Assembly: GCF_001679785.1 (NCBI RefSeq)
Contig: NZ_CP016287.1
Location: 434,001 to 498,000 of the forward strand
Length of the DNA stretch: 64,000 bases
Direction: 5' to 3'
DNA from: Rhizobium leguminosarum
Lineage (GTDB): Bacteria; Pseudomonadota; Alphaproteobacteria; Rhizobiales; Rhizobiaceae
Shown here: piece by piece, positions 36,095 to 44,975 of the stretch
How positions within the stretch are numbered: position 1 is the stretch's first letter
Layout: each line of letters starts with the position of its first letter
Notes under the pieces: model-generated
Told to the model about the DNA's origin: nothing
Databases searched by the model: none
Seen by the model: the letters and a program-made list of their open reading frames with translations, nothing else
Program-made: the position numbers and the translations under genes

Positions 36095-37256
36095 ATGGAG
36101 AAGATTCCCACAATTGGTCTGGATATCGCCAAGCATGTATTTCAAGTTCACGGAGTCAATGATGCTGGCGCGATCGTGTGCCGCCGCAGGCTTCGCCGCG
36201 ACGATGTCGTTGGATTCTCTAGGGCATTGCCGCCGTGCCTGATCGGAATCGAGGTTTGCGCTACCGGACACCACTGGGCTCGGGTTCTCATGGCACTGGG
36301 TCACAAGGCTCGGTTGATACCGGCGTCTTACGTCAAGCCTTACGTGAAGCGGCAGAAGAACGATGCGACCGACGCCGAGGCCATCTGCGAGGCGGTGACG
36401 CGGCCGACGATGCGCTTCGTTCCGGTGAAGAGCGAAGAGCAACAGAGTGTGCTGATGCTGCATCGGGTCCGCGAGCTTTTGATCCGGCAGCGGACAATGC
36501 TGGTGAACGCCTTGCGCGGCCACTTGGCGGAGTTCGGCATCGTGACGCAACAGGGGATTGCCGGCGTCGGAATGCTGATCGCGTTGATCGAAGACGGGGA
36601 TCATGATCTCATCCCGTCGCTTGCGCGGTCCGCGCTTCTGTTGCTGATCGGGCAGTTACGGGAGGTGCACGAGAAAGTCAGCGAGATGGATCGCCAGATC
36701 CATGCCTGGCATCGCTCGAACGAACTGAGCCGTCGGCTTGAGACGATCCCTGGATTTGGCCCGATCACTGCCAGCGCAATTGCCGCGACAGTGACAGACG
36801 CCTCGCTCTTCAAATCCGGGCCGACAATTGGCCGCGTGGATAGGCCTCGTACCGCGGCAGAACTCATCGGGTGGCAAAGACCGTCTCGGAAGGATCAGCA
36901 AACAAGGCGATCCCTATCTCCGCCGGCTTCTCGTCGTTGGGGCGCATGCGGTACTTCGTTTCAGCCGCAAGGCTAAAACTGCACCGACGCGTTGGGCCGC
37001 CGAGCTTCTGGTGAAGAAGTCGTACAATGTCGTCGCTGTTGCTTTGGCGAACAAGATGGCGCGGATCGTCTGGGCATCGGCAATATTGATCCCGCTGCAC
37101 GAGGCAAGACGCAAAGGCCTCGACCGGCCTGTCCGCTTCAACCGGCGCGATATGCTATCGGCCATCTTGCCGATCGCGCGCTGCCTTTTCCTTCTTCCGC
37201 CGCGCCAGCGAAGTGCCGCTGTTCCATATCGTCAAGAATCCGAAGCTGGTGCATAG
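36095..37256 (+). pseudogene. IS110-family transposase, frameshifted
   Basis: The first frame starts at ATG 36095 after GGAGAG and has the DEDD-type N-terminus TIGLDIAKHVFQVHGVN, IGIEVCATGHHWARVL and KNDATDAEAICEAV, then a transposase_20 region ETIPGFGPITASAIAATV. Near 36830 it shifts into a frame with AAWIGLVPRQNSSGGKDRLG, SKQGDPYLRRLLVVGA and LVKKSYNVVAVALANKMARI. One frameshift breaks it; its C-terminus merges with unrelated sequence before 37344. Confidence 0.82.
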
Positions 37257-37343
37257 GCAAGGCGCCTTCGCTGTCATCGCCGCTGGCCGTCGCATCCCAA
37301 GGCGCGGCCAGGAACTCGGCCACATCCAGTTCAGTTGGTGTGG

Positions 37344-38918
37344 TTATCGACCAGACGCCGGCGTGGACTTTCTCATCCAGCTTGGCTTGCCAATGATAAC
37401 CTTCGGTGCGTCGATTATGGATGCCGGGTTGTAGTGGGCATCGATCGGAAAAGAGTAGTCCGCATGATTGCCTTCGGTGATAAAGCCAGCGGCATAGAGC
37501 GTCTCCAGATAAGGATTGTCGGCCACCAGCACGTCGGCGTAGGGCTCAAGCGCGCCGAAAGTGGCACGGAAATCCATGTCGGGACGTCCGGGCAGGGTGA
37601 TCGGCACGCCCTGATGGCTGTAGTAAAACTTCTGACCGTTCACGGAGAAGGCTTCGGAGATATAGGACATCGTGAGAGGCGTGTTGGCGAATGTTTCACC
37701 CGTTGCCTGGAATGTCTTGGTCACCTGGTTCATCTCGTCGAAGGTAGCGGTTCCCTTGAGGCGGGAGATTTGCACCATGGTCAGGTCGCCCAGCTTGTCG
37801 AAGGAGGTCAGCCAATCGGCAGCCTGGGTCACTGAATCGTCTTCGATGTGAGAAGACTGGACCTCTTCGGCCGTGACGAGGACCGGGATCAGGTTGAGCT
37901 TGTTGTCCGGCTGGACGGCGACATTGGCCTGCTTCAGCGCATCAAGTACATTGGTGGTCTTCTTGTCCCATTTGGCAATGACGCGATCGGTAGTGGGCAC
38001 ATAGGTCGAATAGATCTTGATGCCGAGGCGGCTCCGTACGTCAGCATTCTCAGGCGCCGAGAGCATCTTGATTACTGCGATCGTCGATCCCTCGTCCTTG
38101 GGGTCAATGAGGACGTTGAACTCGTCGCCGTTTCTTTTTTTCTCACGAATGTAATCGATGATGCTCTGCAGGTCCTCCGTTTTTTGCGGATTGCCGTTGC
38201 GGTCAAGTGCCAGCGTGCGGTTACTAGTGATGGGATTCCATATCGAGAGGTTCATGTTCTTGATTTCCTCGGTAGAGATATCCGAAATCAGGCAATTGTT
38301 CGGATCGCCGGTAACCCGCCCGAGTGTCGTGTCGTGGATCATCCAGGCATGGCCGTTCTTATCAGCGCGAAGATCGAGTTCGACACCATGGAAACCGTAC
38401 TTGAGCGCGTTGGCGGCGGCTGAAATGGTGTTTTCGAGAATGCCCTCGGAATTATCGAACATGCCGCGGTGGGGTAGTATTTGCTTTCGATGTGGATCGA
38501 TGCCGCGGGTCTTGGTCTCGATTCCGGTCAGGAAGAGATCCTTCCCGTAGCCGGCGCTTTCAATTTCGTCTTCTGCGTCGCCGAGAGCGGGGCCGTCCAG
38601 ACCGAAGTCGGATTTCCAATCGGCCTTGTTGCCGGCCGCCAACCACTCGGTGATGGTCTGGTTGACGGTGCCGTCGACTGGATCATCCGGATCATTGGAG
38701 CTAAATTTTGCCGTCGTCTCGCAGCGGGTGGAAATCGATAATGCGACGGGTTCGTCACCCGGCTGCACCGGGCCGTTTTGGGTTTGCAGGCCAGCCTTCG
38801 CCCCGTCCCATGCGATGGCATTGGTGGCACTGTCGACAATGATTGAACTCTCGCTATGCGCGCCAACCAACGTTGAGGCGAGAACTATGCTCATAATGGA
38901 CGCTATTAGATCTGTCAT
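37344..38918 (-). CDS. glycerophosphodiester phosphodiesterase-like secreted protein
   Basis: A 524-residue protein. The N-terminus is hydrophobic (LIASIMSIVLASTLVGAHS), likely a signal peptide. A GDPD TIM barrel follows: LPHRGMFDNSEG with the HRG motif, LENTISAAANALKYGFHGVE then ELDLR, and MIHDTTLGRVTG with the HD motif. These residues bind metal and substrate in the family, which hydrolyses glycerophosphodiesters to glycerol 3-phosphate. The C-terminal 20 residues (after KVIIGKPSW) abut IS110-associated sequence and may not be original. AAGGAAAG precedes the ATG. It stands alone; phosphate or lipid scavenging is the likely role. Confidence 0.78.
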   Translation of the reverse strand: MTDLIASIMSIVLASTLVGAHSESSIIVDSATNAIAWDGAKAGLQTQNGPVQPGDEPVALSISTRCETTAKFSSNDPDDPVDGTVNQTITEWLAAGNKADWKSDFGLDGPALGDAEDEIESAGYGKDLFLTGIETKTRGIDPHRKQILPHRGMFDNSEGILENTISAAANALKYGFHGVELDLRADKNGHAWMIHDTTLGRVTGDPNNCLISDISTEEIKNMNLSIWNPITSNRTLALDRNGNPQKTEDLQSIIDYIREKKRNGDEFNVLIDPKDEGSTIAVIKMLSAPENADVRSRLGIKIYSTYVPTTDRVIAKWDKKTTNVLDALKQANVAVQPDNKLNLIPVLVTAEEVQSSHIEDDSVTQAADWLTSFDKLGDLTMVQISRLKGTATFDEMNQVTKTFQATGETFANTPLTMSYISEAFSVNGQKFYYSHQGVPITLPGRPDMDFRATFGALEPYADVLVADNPYLETLYAAGFITEGNHADYSFPIDAHYNPASIIDAPKVIIGKPSWMRKSTPASGR

Positions 38919-39065
38919 GTTGTCTGCTTTCCTTCATTTCATCCGTTGCGTTTCGTGCCACAGGAAGCCGGAGGTGCTGTCGGGGAAATCCCTGCACCTT
39001 ATCGTGATCAGTGACATCAGCCGCGCGCGCCGGCCCCGATAGTGCGCAAAGGGAGATTAACGCGG

Positions 39066-39359
39066 TTAGAAGCGTTCGCCGATTGTGTGGAAGGGTGAGT
39101 GCCATCTTGTGTCCTTCGCTGTTTGAACGATTCGGTCCGCAACATGAATGCCGGGCGCTAAATCGTGCGAGGTTATTGCTAGGTCGCAGGGGTGAGCTCC
39201 TGTCTGATGGACGCCGTTCTTTTTATGCTTAGGCTTTTTGGGCTTCCGCTTGCCGATATCCTCGATGGCGACCTCCCTCTTGCCGTAATCCGCCTTGGCG
39301 AACCCCTTCTTGCCATCCCTGACCCGCTTGACAAAGAACGCCCTCTCCCGCTTTGTCAT
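39066..39359 (-). CDS. short basic hypothetical protein
   Basis: A 97-codon frame whose ATG overlaps the stop of the TPP-alpha remnant upstream (ATGA), the same coupling seen between the intact alpha and beta genes at 56549. Its N-terminal half is very basic (KRVRDGKKGFAKADYGKREV, KRKPKKPKHKK) and does not resemble the beta subunit. It may be a chance frame produced by the deletion that destroyed this module copy. Confidence 0.3.
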   Translation of the reverse strand: MTKRERAFFVKRVRDGKKGFAKADYGKREVAIEDIGKRKPKKPKHKKNGVHQTGAHPCDLAITSHDLAPGIHVADRIVQTAKDTRWHSPFHTIGERF

Positions 39360-39541
39360 CTTGATTCCTCATCGATTGAACCGTTTCGACCTCGTGGGCA
39401 TTCTTCGGAAGCGATATCTTCCGGAAGCTCCAGAAGCACTGGCCCCGGTCTTTCCTCCTGGGCGATGCGGAATGCCTCCCTGACCGCCGTCGGGGTCATC
39501 TGCATTGCTGCTGTGAATTCCTTGGTCGTCGCGCATGCCAT
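39356..39541 (-). pseudogene. TPP-enzyme alpha-subunit remnant (third copy)
   Basis: The ATG at 39541 lies at the end of the conserved leader (same GTGAAGGA-type ribosome site as at 44257). After 18 unrelated or altered codons the frame reads AVREAFRIAQEERPGPVLLE and LPEDIASEE, the last segment of the alpha subunit (compare FRIAQEEKQGPVSVVIPEDI at about 56460 and the 44700 region). About 110 internal codons, including the catalytic Glu region, are deleted. Confidence 0.7.
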
Positions 39542-39773
39542 AGCTTGTATTCCTTCACGTGTTCGGTGCGGTTATGCCGCACAGTGGATGGCGCCGGTCG
39601 CTCCCGCTGCCTCGCAATAGCTCTCAAGATTCGTGCCAAGCCGGCCGATTGAGCTGACGACAATTATTTGCTGCTATTTCAGCGACGTGGGCGGAAAATA
39701 CGGGATTGGGGGAGGAAGAATTCGTGTCGCGAAGCCGAAAAAGGTGACGACGATGTCGTAAGTTGATTGTCAT
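39542..39773 (-). promoter_or_regulatory. NifA/sigma-54 type leader, copy A (degenerate)
   Basis: Homologous over about 230 bases to the leaders at 44030 and 58998. The -24/-12 element TGGCACGAATCTTGA is present (39624-39638, minus strand). The upstream activator site is mutated: TTTCGGCTTCGCGACA instead of TGT-N10-ACA (39725-39740). It precedes the alpha-subunit remnant. Confidence 0.75.
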
Positions 39774-40323
39774 CAACAACTGACCCCACCCGAAACACTG
39801 GTAGGCCAGTGCTATCCCGCTAAACCATTCCTTGGGATAGGATCCCACTTGTCCACACGCTGTCTCCGGTGAGATCATCGACGGCGATCAAGCGCCGCGG
39901 CGAGCGATCCTATTCAGCAGGACGAGGTAACCTCGTGCCGCATCTGGTGCGCTGCATAACGCTGCCGTCCTGCTCCGCCGTCGGCTAAAAAATGTTTGGG
40001 CGGCCTCACCCATGCAAAGGACCGCGGCGTCGCAAATGCGCTTGCCGTTTCATAAATGTATCCGGCCCTGCGCGCGTGGAGTGCTGTTGCAGCAGGTCAT
40101 GATGACAGATCCGCACACGCCGTTCCCAATAGATAGTTCGGGCACGAAGCCGTTTTTTCACAGGACTTACGGCATGTTGAGCCATTTTACGCCGCGCCGC
40201 TACGTGGGGTCGCCTGCGCGCTTACCTTCGAACGGGAGAAGGATGCCGTGGTTCTCTTCCTCGAACTGCTTCGTCAAAAGCGGTGTCGCGGATACGGCAC
40301 CGTCTTGCAAAACAAACGGCTGA
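39774..40323. other. 550-bp stretch without a supported gene
   Basis: No frame here has a domain, a good ribosome site and a credible start together. It probably consists of rearranged relics between the broken module copy and the nuclease remnant. Confidence 0.35.
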
Positions 40324-40680
40324 ATGGGTAAGCCCACAACCACGATTCGAGATCGAGGACGCATATTGATCGAGACCTACGACAAGGCCCATGGCGAAAA
40401 GCTGCGCCTCTGGTTCCCATTCGCCGTCTCAGCTACCATCACCATCACGACGATTATCGCCAGGCCATACACGGCTGCCGCTGCCGAGCGCATAAAGCTT
40501 CCGACCGCCATCGAAAAATGTGAAGATGCCAACCGAACCACCTGTGTCGTCGATGGCGATACGCAGCACATTTTGCTGCCGAGAACCAGCCCGCCGTTCC
40601 AATGCCCCCGAGAGCTGAGGAAGGGCTTGCAGCGGAAGAGGTTATCGACGGAAACAGTTATGTCGTTGCCAAGACATTAG
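40324..40680 (+). pseudogene. thermonuclease-like (SNase) N-terminal remnant
   Basis: The frame has a hydrophobic segment (FAVSATITITTIIARPY) followed by EKCEDANRTTCVVDGDT. The last stretch resembles the start of plasmid-borne staphylococcal-nuclease-like proteins (TCVVDGDT, normally followed by metal- and DNA-binding residues). After GDT the similarity ends, so only the signal/anchor and first motif remain. Confidence 0.35.
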
Positions 40681-40925
40681 GTTTGCCGGGTGCCACGAGG
40701 GGCACCAACAATCTGACCTCCGTTATATCGGAATGGCAAGGTGAAGCGACTGAACGTGAAGCCATAAGGATAGCGGCGCGATTAAAGCCTACTGCAGAAC
40801 ACTTGCGCGACACGATTGATGCAAAGCTATCGCCCGCCGAAAGCGCGTCTGCGCGAAGCAGGATGAGTATCGCAGAGATCTTGAAGCAGACAGTCCAGGA
40901 TCCGACCAAGGTGGGCTTAGTATAA
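40602..40925 (+). CDS. hypothetical protein, unrecognised
   Basis: A 107-codon frame (LAAEEVIDGNSYVVAKTLGL ... RSRMSIAEILKQTVQDPTKV). The composition is hydrophilic and helical and free of the rare residues that mark shadow frames. The start is uncertain because the first 15 codons overlap the preceding remnant. No family recognised; it may be the 3' part of a broken gene. Confidence 0.35.
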   Translation: MPPRAEEGLAAEEVIDGNSYVVAKTLGLPGATRGTNNLTSVISEWQGEATEREAIRIAARLKPTAEHLRDTIDAKLSPAESASARSRMSIAEILKQTVQDPTKVGLV

Positions 40926-41033
40926 GGGTTGCACAAGCAGTGTCGAGTTCCGCATAACTCGGAAATGGCACCTTGAACCAGAGTTTACTGCACTTTTTCA
41001 GCCCACAAACACACACGATCAGTTGATGAGCAG

Positions 41034-41579
41034 TCAGAACAAATATCCCAACATATCGATTTGACCGATGTTCCAATTTTCGCCTCGCATCGGTTTGACA
41101 AGGAAGCACTGCGAAAGGTCGCGCTCGATGACAGCCACACTCTCGACGTCCTCGACGGCGAGCCATTTCGTCATCGCCGGATCAACGTGCCGAAAACCGT
41201 TCGCGATGTAGAGCGAGTCAACGTCTCCCATCAAGACTAGGAAATCGACATTGGATGCAGCCGCCAGACGTTCGACATGCTTTAATAGGTTTCCCGCGAC
41301 ACCGGCGCCGCGATGTGCCGGCGTAACGCAAAGATCAATGACTCCGAAGATCCTGACGATCTTTCCACCCGCCCTAATGACACGGTGATCGACACCTACT
41401 TGGCCAATGACGGTCTCGCCTTCAAACACCAGATAGCGAAAGTGCGGCAGTTGCTTGAAATAAGTCCTGCCCTCGAAGGTGTCGGGAAAACTCTCGTCCA
41501 GGAGAGCCGTAACCTGCGCCGTCGTTTGCGCGTCCATCTCGTATTCCGGCACAAATTTCACACCATAATCGTTTGCCAT
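41034..41579 (-). CDS. GNAT-family N-acetyltransferase
   Basis: A 181-residue acetyltransferase. The central region VIGQVGVDHRVIRAGGKIVR, then IFGVIDLCVTPAHRGAGVAG followed by NLLKHVERLA, carries the acetyl-CoA binding signature (R-G-A-G-V-A-G). It begins five bases after the ureohydrolase stop, so the two form an operon and are probably co-translated. The substrate may be an amine or amino acid derived from the ureohydrolase reaction (inference). The C-terminus is complete. Confidence 0.82.
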   Translation of the reverse strand: MANDYGVKFVPEYEMDAQTTAQVTALLDESFPDTFEGRTYFKQLPHFRYLVFEGETVIGQVGVDHRVIRAGGKIVRIFGVIDLCVTPAHRGAGVAGNLLKHVERLAAASNVDFLVLMGDVDSLYIANGFRHVDPAMTKWLAVEDVESVAVIERDLSQCFLVKPMRGENWNIGQIDMLGYLF

Positions 41580-41583
41580 TAGC

Positions 41584-42648
41584 CTACCCGCTCAAAGCTC
41601 CAAGAATGTCATTCGCTATCGCAGCCGAGGATGCACTCGTCCCTGGTTCAACAAGCGAGACACTGTCGATAGTCTCGCTTATCAGGATTTCCCTGATTGT
41701 TGTCATTAAGGTATCAACCGACCATCCCCCCGCAAGAGGACTGGATACGTCGGGAACTGCAGAAGGATCTAGAATGTCGAGGTCTACCGACAGATGGGTG
41801 TAACCTTTCGCTCTTGCGCCTTTTTCAACCGACGAATAGTCGCCAACCGAAGCCACGCGGAACCCTCGTCCCACTGCCTGCTTGACGGGCGCCGGGTTAT
41901 CTCGGCATCCTATCAAAATCGCCTCATCAATAGTGCCGCCGGCGAGAAGCCTCAGCAGAAAGTTTGAATGAGCGACATCGTCGGATAAAGCGTGGTCAAT
42001 CGAACCATACAGGTCATGGTGTGCGTCGATATGAATATACCTTACTTGCAGGCCGGTCGGTGTCGAGCGCCGCACAGCTTTCAAAAGTGCCCACGCGACC
42101 CGGTGATCGCCCCCCAGTATTCCCAAGCGCTTGCCCGCATCGAACGAAAGTGTGTGAACTCGATGTAGATATTGAAGGCACTTTTCGGTGGGATTCATAA
42201 ACGGGAGAACCCCAAGAACTGGAACGCCGGTTCCGGTCAATCCATCCAGCACGCGCGCAAGCCCGATCGCTGTCGAATGACGCATATTCGTCAAATGGCA
42301 GAGGGGAAGTCCGATCCAAACGGTGTCGATCGGCAATGGCCGGTCCAGCCAATCTAGCAAGGGGAACGCTGCAGCGTGGACCGGAAACTGCGCCTCATAA
42401 AACGTCCTGGCTACTAGCGGGAAAGATTCTCGCCCAAGTCCGAACGAAAGCACTCCCGCTCTGATCAACGCTTCGATTTTGTCCGGGGTTATGCCTGCCT
42501 CCCGCAGATCTCCGGTCGAGCACCATTCGCGCGAGAGACAGGCGAGCGGTTTCAATGCGTCCGGAAGTGGCTTTGACGGGACTCCCACGAGTTTAATTCT
42601 CTCAGTGGTCAGCCGTTCGACACGATCGTCCAATCGCAACTTGAACAT
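41584..42648 (-). CDS. ureohydrolase (arginase/agmatinase superfamily)
   Basis: A 354-residue enzyme with all three manganese-binding motifs: GGDHRVAW, IHIDAHHDLYG and LSVDLDILDPSAVPDVSSP. The superfamily hydrolyses guanidino groups (arginine, agmatine, formiminoglutamate, guanidinobutyrate). The first 120 residues (LSREWCSTGDLREAGITPDK) are not part of the usual catalytic core and make it longer than a standard arginase. The ATG at 42648 follows AAGGAGCG; the open frame upstream belongs to the IS3 region. It is the first gene of an operon with a GNAT acetyltransferase. The exact substrate cannot be told from sequence. Confidence 0.85.
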   Translation of the reverse strand: MFKLRLDDRVERLTTERIKLVGVPSKPLPDALKPLACLSREWCSTGDLREAGITPDKIEALIRAGVLSFGLGRESFPLVARTFYEAQFPVHAAAFPLLDWLDRPLPIDTVWIGLPLCHLTNMRHSTAIGLARVLDGLTGTGVPVLGVLPFMNPTEKCLQYLHRVHTLSFDAGKRLGILGGDHRVAWALLKAVRRSTPTGLQVRYIHIDAHHDLYGSIDHALSDDVAHSNFLLRLLAGGTIDEAILIGCRDNPAPVKQAVGRGFRVASVGDYSSVEKGARAKGYTHLSVDLDILDPSAVPDVSSPLAGGWSVDTLMTTIREILISETIDSVSLVEPGTSASSAAIANDILGALSG

Positions 42649-42775
42649 GCGGTTACGCTCCTTGCGAGGAGATGATTGAACGATACAGGCTGGACTCCGC
42701 TTCCAGAACCGAATGGCTTCCGCGCTCAGCGATGACGCCATCTGACAGGAGAAACACTGACCTTGCCCCCAAGTT

Positions 42776-43705
42776 TTATCCAGTTTTGAGTTCGCTCCAG
42801 CGGTTTTTGGTTGCTGTTGTTGGTTCGGTAGCGGCGGGTTGCGGTGCGGAGCCATTTCGGCTGCGCAGCACCGCATCACGTCGCGGGTTGAGTGTCTGAG
42901 CGAATTCGGCCGGTGTCAGCCAGCCAAGGCCTGAATGCGGGCGTTTATCGTTGTAATCGCTACGCCAGTTTGAAAGCGCAGACCGGGCGTGAGCAAGCGA
43001 CGAGAACAGAGTTTCATTCAAGAACTCGTCTCGCAGCCGCCCGTTGAAGCTTTCGATAAAAGCGTTCTGGATCGGCTTGCCAGGTGCAATGTAATGCCAG
43101 TCAACCTTGGTCCGGTCCGCCCATTGCAGGATCGCGTTGCTGGTGAACTCGCTGCCGTTGTCGCTGACGATCATCCTCGGCTTGCCGCGCTCCTCGATAA
43201 TCCGGTCAAGCTCCCGTGCGACGCGAAGACCGGAAAGCGATGTATCGGCGACGAGCGCCAGGCACTCCCTCGTGCAATCATCGACGACGGTCAGAATCCG
43301 CAACCTGCGCCCATCGGTGAACTGATCCGACACGAAGTCTAGCGACCAGCGATCATTGGCCACCATCGGCACCAGCATCGGCGCTCGCGTGCCTATCGCT
43401 CGCTTGCGACCGCCGCGCTTGCGCACCGTCAGTTTCTCCTCCCGATAGAGCCGGAAGAGCCTCTTGTGGTTCACGAGGTGACCCTCCCGCCGGAGCAGCA
43501 CATGAATGCGTCGATATCCGAAGCGGCGACGTTCATGCGCCAACGCCTTCATTCGCTCGCGAAGCTCATGATCATCGTCGCGCCTGGTCTCGTAACGGAC
43601 CGTCATTCGGCAAAAACCAATGGCTTTACACGCCCGCCGTTCGCTCATCTCATGATGGCTCATCAGATGCGCAACAGCTTTCCGCTTGGCCGCGGGCGTC
43701 ACCAC
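42776..43705 (-). CDS. IS3-family transposase OrfB
   Basis: A 309-residue rve-type transposase: [30 protein letters not shown], then the catalytic core [10 protein letters not shown] (D), [14 protein letters not shown] (D) and [19 protein letters not shown] (E). It overlaps orfA by seven bases, the usual arrangement for -1 frameshifting to an OrfAB product. The frame appears intact. Confidence 0.93.
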   Translation of the reverse strand: MVTPAAKRKAVAHLMSHHEMSERRACKAIGFCRMTVRYETRRDDDHELRERMKALAHERRRFGYRRIHVLLRREGHLVNHKRLFRLYREEKLTVRKRGGRKRAIGTRAPMLVPMVANDRWSLDFVSDQFTDGRRLRILTVVDDCTRECLALVADTSLSGLRVARELDRIIEERGKPRMIVSDNGSEFTSNAILQWADRTKVDWHYIAPGKPIQNAFIESFNGRLRDEFLNETLFSSLAHARSALSNWRSDYNDKRPHSGLGWLTPAEFAQTLNPRRDAVLRSRNGSAPQPAATEPTTATKNRWSELKTG

Positions 43706-43965
43706 TTCTTTCCCAAAAGGTCTTTCAAGGCAGCATTGTCGAGCATCGCATCCGCCAGAAGCCGCTTCAGCTTCGTGTTCTCGTCCTCAAGCGTCTTCAG
43801 CCGCTTGGCCTCGGACACCTCCATGCCGCCGTACTTGGCCTTCCATTTATAGATGCTGGCATCGCTGACGCCATGCTTGCGGCAAAGCTCCGAGACCGGC
43901 GTGCCTGCCTCGTGCTCCTTCAATATGCCGATGATCTGTTCGTCTGTGAAACGATTGCGCTTCAT
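43699..43965 (-). CDS. IS3-family transposase OrfA
   Basis: An 88-residue DNA-binding protein: [39 protein letters not shown] (HTH) and a leucine-zipper-like tail [20 protein letters not shown]. It is upstream of and overlaps orfB. Typical of the IS407-like group of IS3. Confidence 0.93.
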   Translation of the reverse strand: MKRNRFTDEQIIGILKEHEAGTPVSELCRKHGVSDASIYKWKAKYGGMEVSEAKRLKTLEDENTKLKRLLADAMLDNAALKDLLGKKW

Positions 43966-44062
43966 CCTCTGGTCCTCTCAATGGGCCAGAGCTTACTTCA
44001 AAATGGATTATTTCAACGGGGCAAGGTCAATGACAATCAACTTACGACATCGTCGTCACCTT

Positions 44063-44078
44063 TGTCGGCTTCACGACA
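44063..44078 (+). promoter_or_regulatory. NifA-type upstream activator site (TGT-N10-ACA)
   Basis: TGTCGGCTTCACGACA matches the NifA consensus TGT-N10-ACA exactly. It lies about 80 bases upstream of the -24 element, within the usual range for NifA enhancers. The same site occurs in the leader at 59024. Confidence 0.7.
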
Positions 44079-44156
44079 CGCATTCGTCTTCGCCTCTTCC
44101 GCCCGCGTCGCTGAAATCGCAACAAATAAATTGTTCCTCAGCGCAATCGGCCGGAT

Positions 44157-44171
44157 TGGCACGAATCTTGA
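44157..44171 (+). promoter_or_regulatory. -24/-12 sigma-54 promoter
   Basis: TGGCACG-AATC-TTGA matches the RpoN consensus TGGCACG-N4-TTGC except for A at the last position. Spacing between GG and the -12 pair is correct. The sequence is identical in all three leaders. Confidence 0.75.
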
Positions 44172-44256
44172 GAGCTATTGCGAGGCAGCGGAACGGCCGC
44201 GGCATCCGCGTTGCGGGATAACCGCATTGGACCGAACGCGTGAAGGAGTACAGGCT

Positions 44257-44790
44257 ATGGCAGCACTACGTCGGAAGCGCAAGGGGTCCGACCTCCTTGT
44301 CCGGGGGCTTGAGGAGCACGGGGTCAAAGATATCTTCAGCATCCCCGGCGAGGAAACCCTCGACCTCCTCGAGTCGCTGCGCAACTCGAGGATCAAGTTC
44401 GTGACGACCCGCACCGAGTGGGGCGGGTCCCTCATGGCTGCGAACTATGGCCGCCTGACTGGCAGGCCCGGCGTCTCCTTGGCGACGGTGGGTCCAGGCG
44501 TACTCAACTTCAGCAACGGCGCTGGCTATGCCCTTGTCTGCGGGATGCCGCTGCTGATGATCGCCGGCCAGAAGGCGATCAAGAGCCGCGGCCAGGCGGG
44601 TTTTCAAAGGGTCGATGCCGTCGCGATGATGAAGCCCCTGACCAAGCTCGCAATACAAATCACAGCGACGGAGATGATCGTGCCGACGCTCAGGGAGGCA
44701 ATCCGCGTCACCCAGGAGGGAAAGCCTGGGCCAGTCTTTCTTGAGCTTCCGGAAGATATCGCGGCCGAAAAATGCGAGGAGGAGGTCTGA
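44257..44790 (+). CDS. split TPP-dependent enzyme, alpha (PYR-domain) subunit, copy 1
   Basis: A 177-residue protein equal to the N-terminal PYR domain of acetolactate-synthase-like enzymes: LLVRGLEEHGVKDIFSIPGE, then TRTEWGGSLMAANYGRLTG with the conserved glutamate that activates thiamine pyrophosphate, GPGVLNFSNGAGYAL, MIAGQ, and LREAIRVTQEGKPGPVFLEL ending PEDIAAEK. In ordinary family members this is fused to the middle and PP domains; here they are on a second gene. The ATG at 44257 follows GAAGGAG in the NifA/sigma-54 leader. Fold and cofactor are clear, but the substrate (pyruvate, another 2-oxo acid) is not. Confidence 0.85.
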   Translation: MAALRRKRKGSDLLVRGLEEHGVKDIFSIPGEETLDLLESLRNSRIKFVTTRTEWGGSLMAANYGRLTGRPGVSLATVGPGVLNFSNGAGYALVCGMPLLMIAGQKAIKSRGQAGFQRVDAVAMMKPLTKLAIQITATEMIVPTLREAIRVTQEGKPGPVFLELPEDIAAEKCEEEV

Positions 44791-44963
44791 TGATTGCGCC
44801 GCACCGGTTCGCACTACCGACAGCAAGCGATGCGGCCCTTGATCACGCCGCCGCCCTCATCACCGCAGCCAAACGTCCGCTTCTGACATTCGGGGCAGCC
44901 GCCTCGCGTCCCCGCCCTACAACGAATATCGCGCGGTTTGCAGTTCGCAGCAGCAGCAATTGA
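44790..44963 (+). pseudogene. truncated duplicate of the beta-subunit start
   Basis: An ATG overlapping the alpha stop begins a 57-codon frame (ASDAALDHAAALITAAKRPL, LTFGAAASR) that repeats the first segment of the following beta gene (AIDAALDRAAGLIIAAKRPL, VMFGAAASR) and then stops. It marks an internal tandem duplication at the alpha-beta junction, so beta1 now has a new start downstream. Confidence 0.65.
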
Positions 44964-44975
44964 AAGGTGACTGAC

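Larger units (their letters stand above)
42758..44029 (-). mobile_element. IS3-family element
   Basis: A 1.27-kb element with ends TGACCTTGCCCC (left) and TGACCTTGCCCC (read inward from right), then diverging. It contains overlapping orfA and orfB. The flanks (AACAC and ATGAC) show no clear duplication. Its right end lies one base before the NifA-type leader at 44030, so nothing of the leader's conserved part was lost. Confidence 0.88.
44030..44256 (+). promoter_or_regulatory. NifA/sigma-54 type leader, copy B
   Basis: A 227-base leader shared with 39542-39773 and 58998-59225. From the 5' end it has the block CAACTTACGACATCGTCG, the NifA-type site at 44063-44078, an AT-rich stretch (AACAAATAAATTG) that could take IHF, the -24/-12 promoter at 44157-44171, and a GTGAAGGAG ribosome site before the ATG at 44257. 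It drives the TPP-alpha1 operon. Confidence 0.8.

Noticed and set aside
38854..39105. Signal-peptide-like minus-strand frame (LLTALISLCALSGPARA) upstream of the phosphodiesterase gene
   Set aside because: It overlaps the phosphodiesterase start, has no domain and no clear ribosome site; probably a relic.
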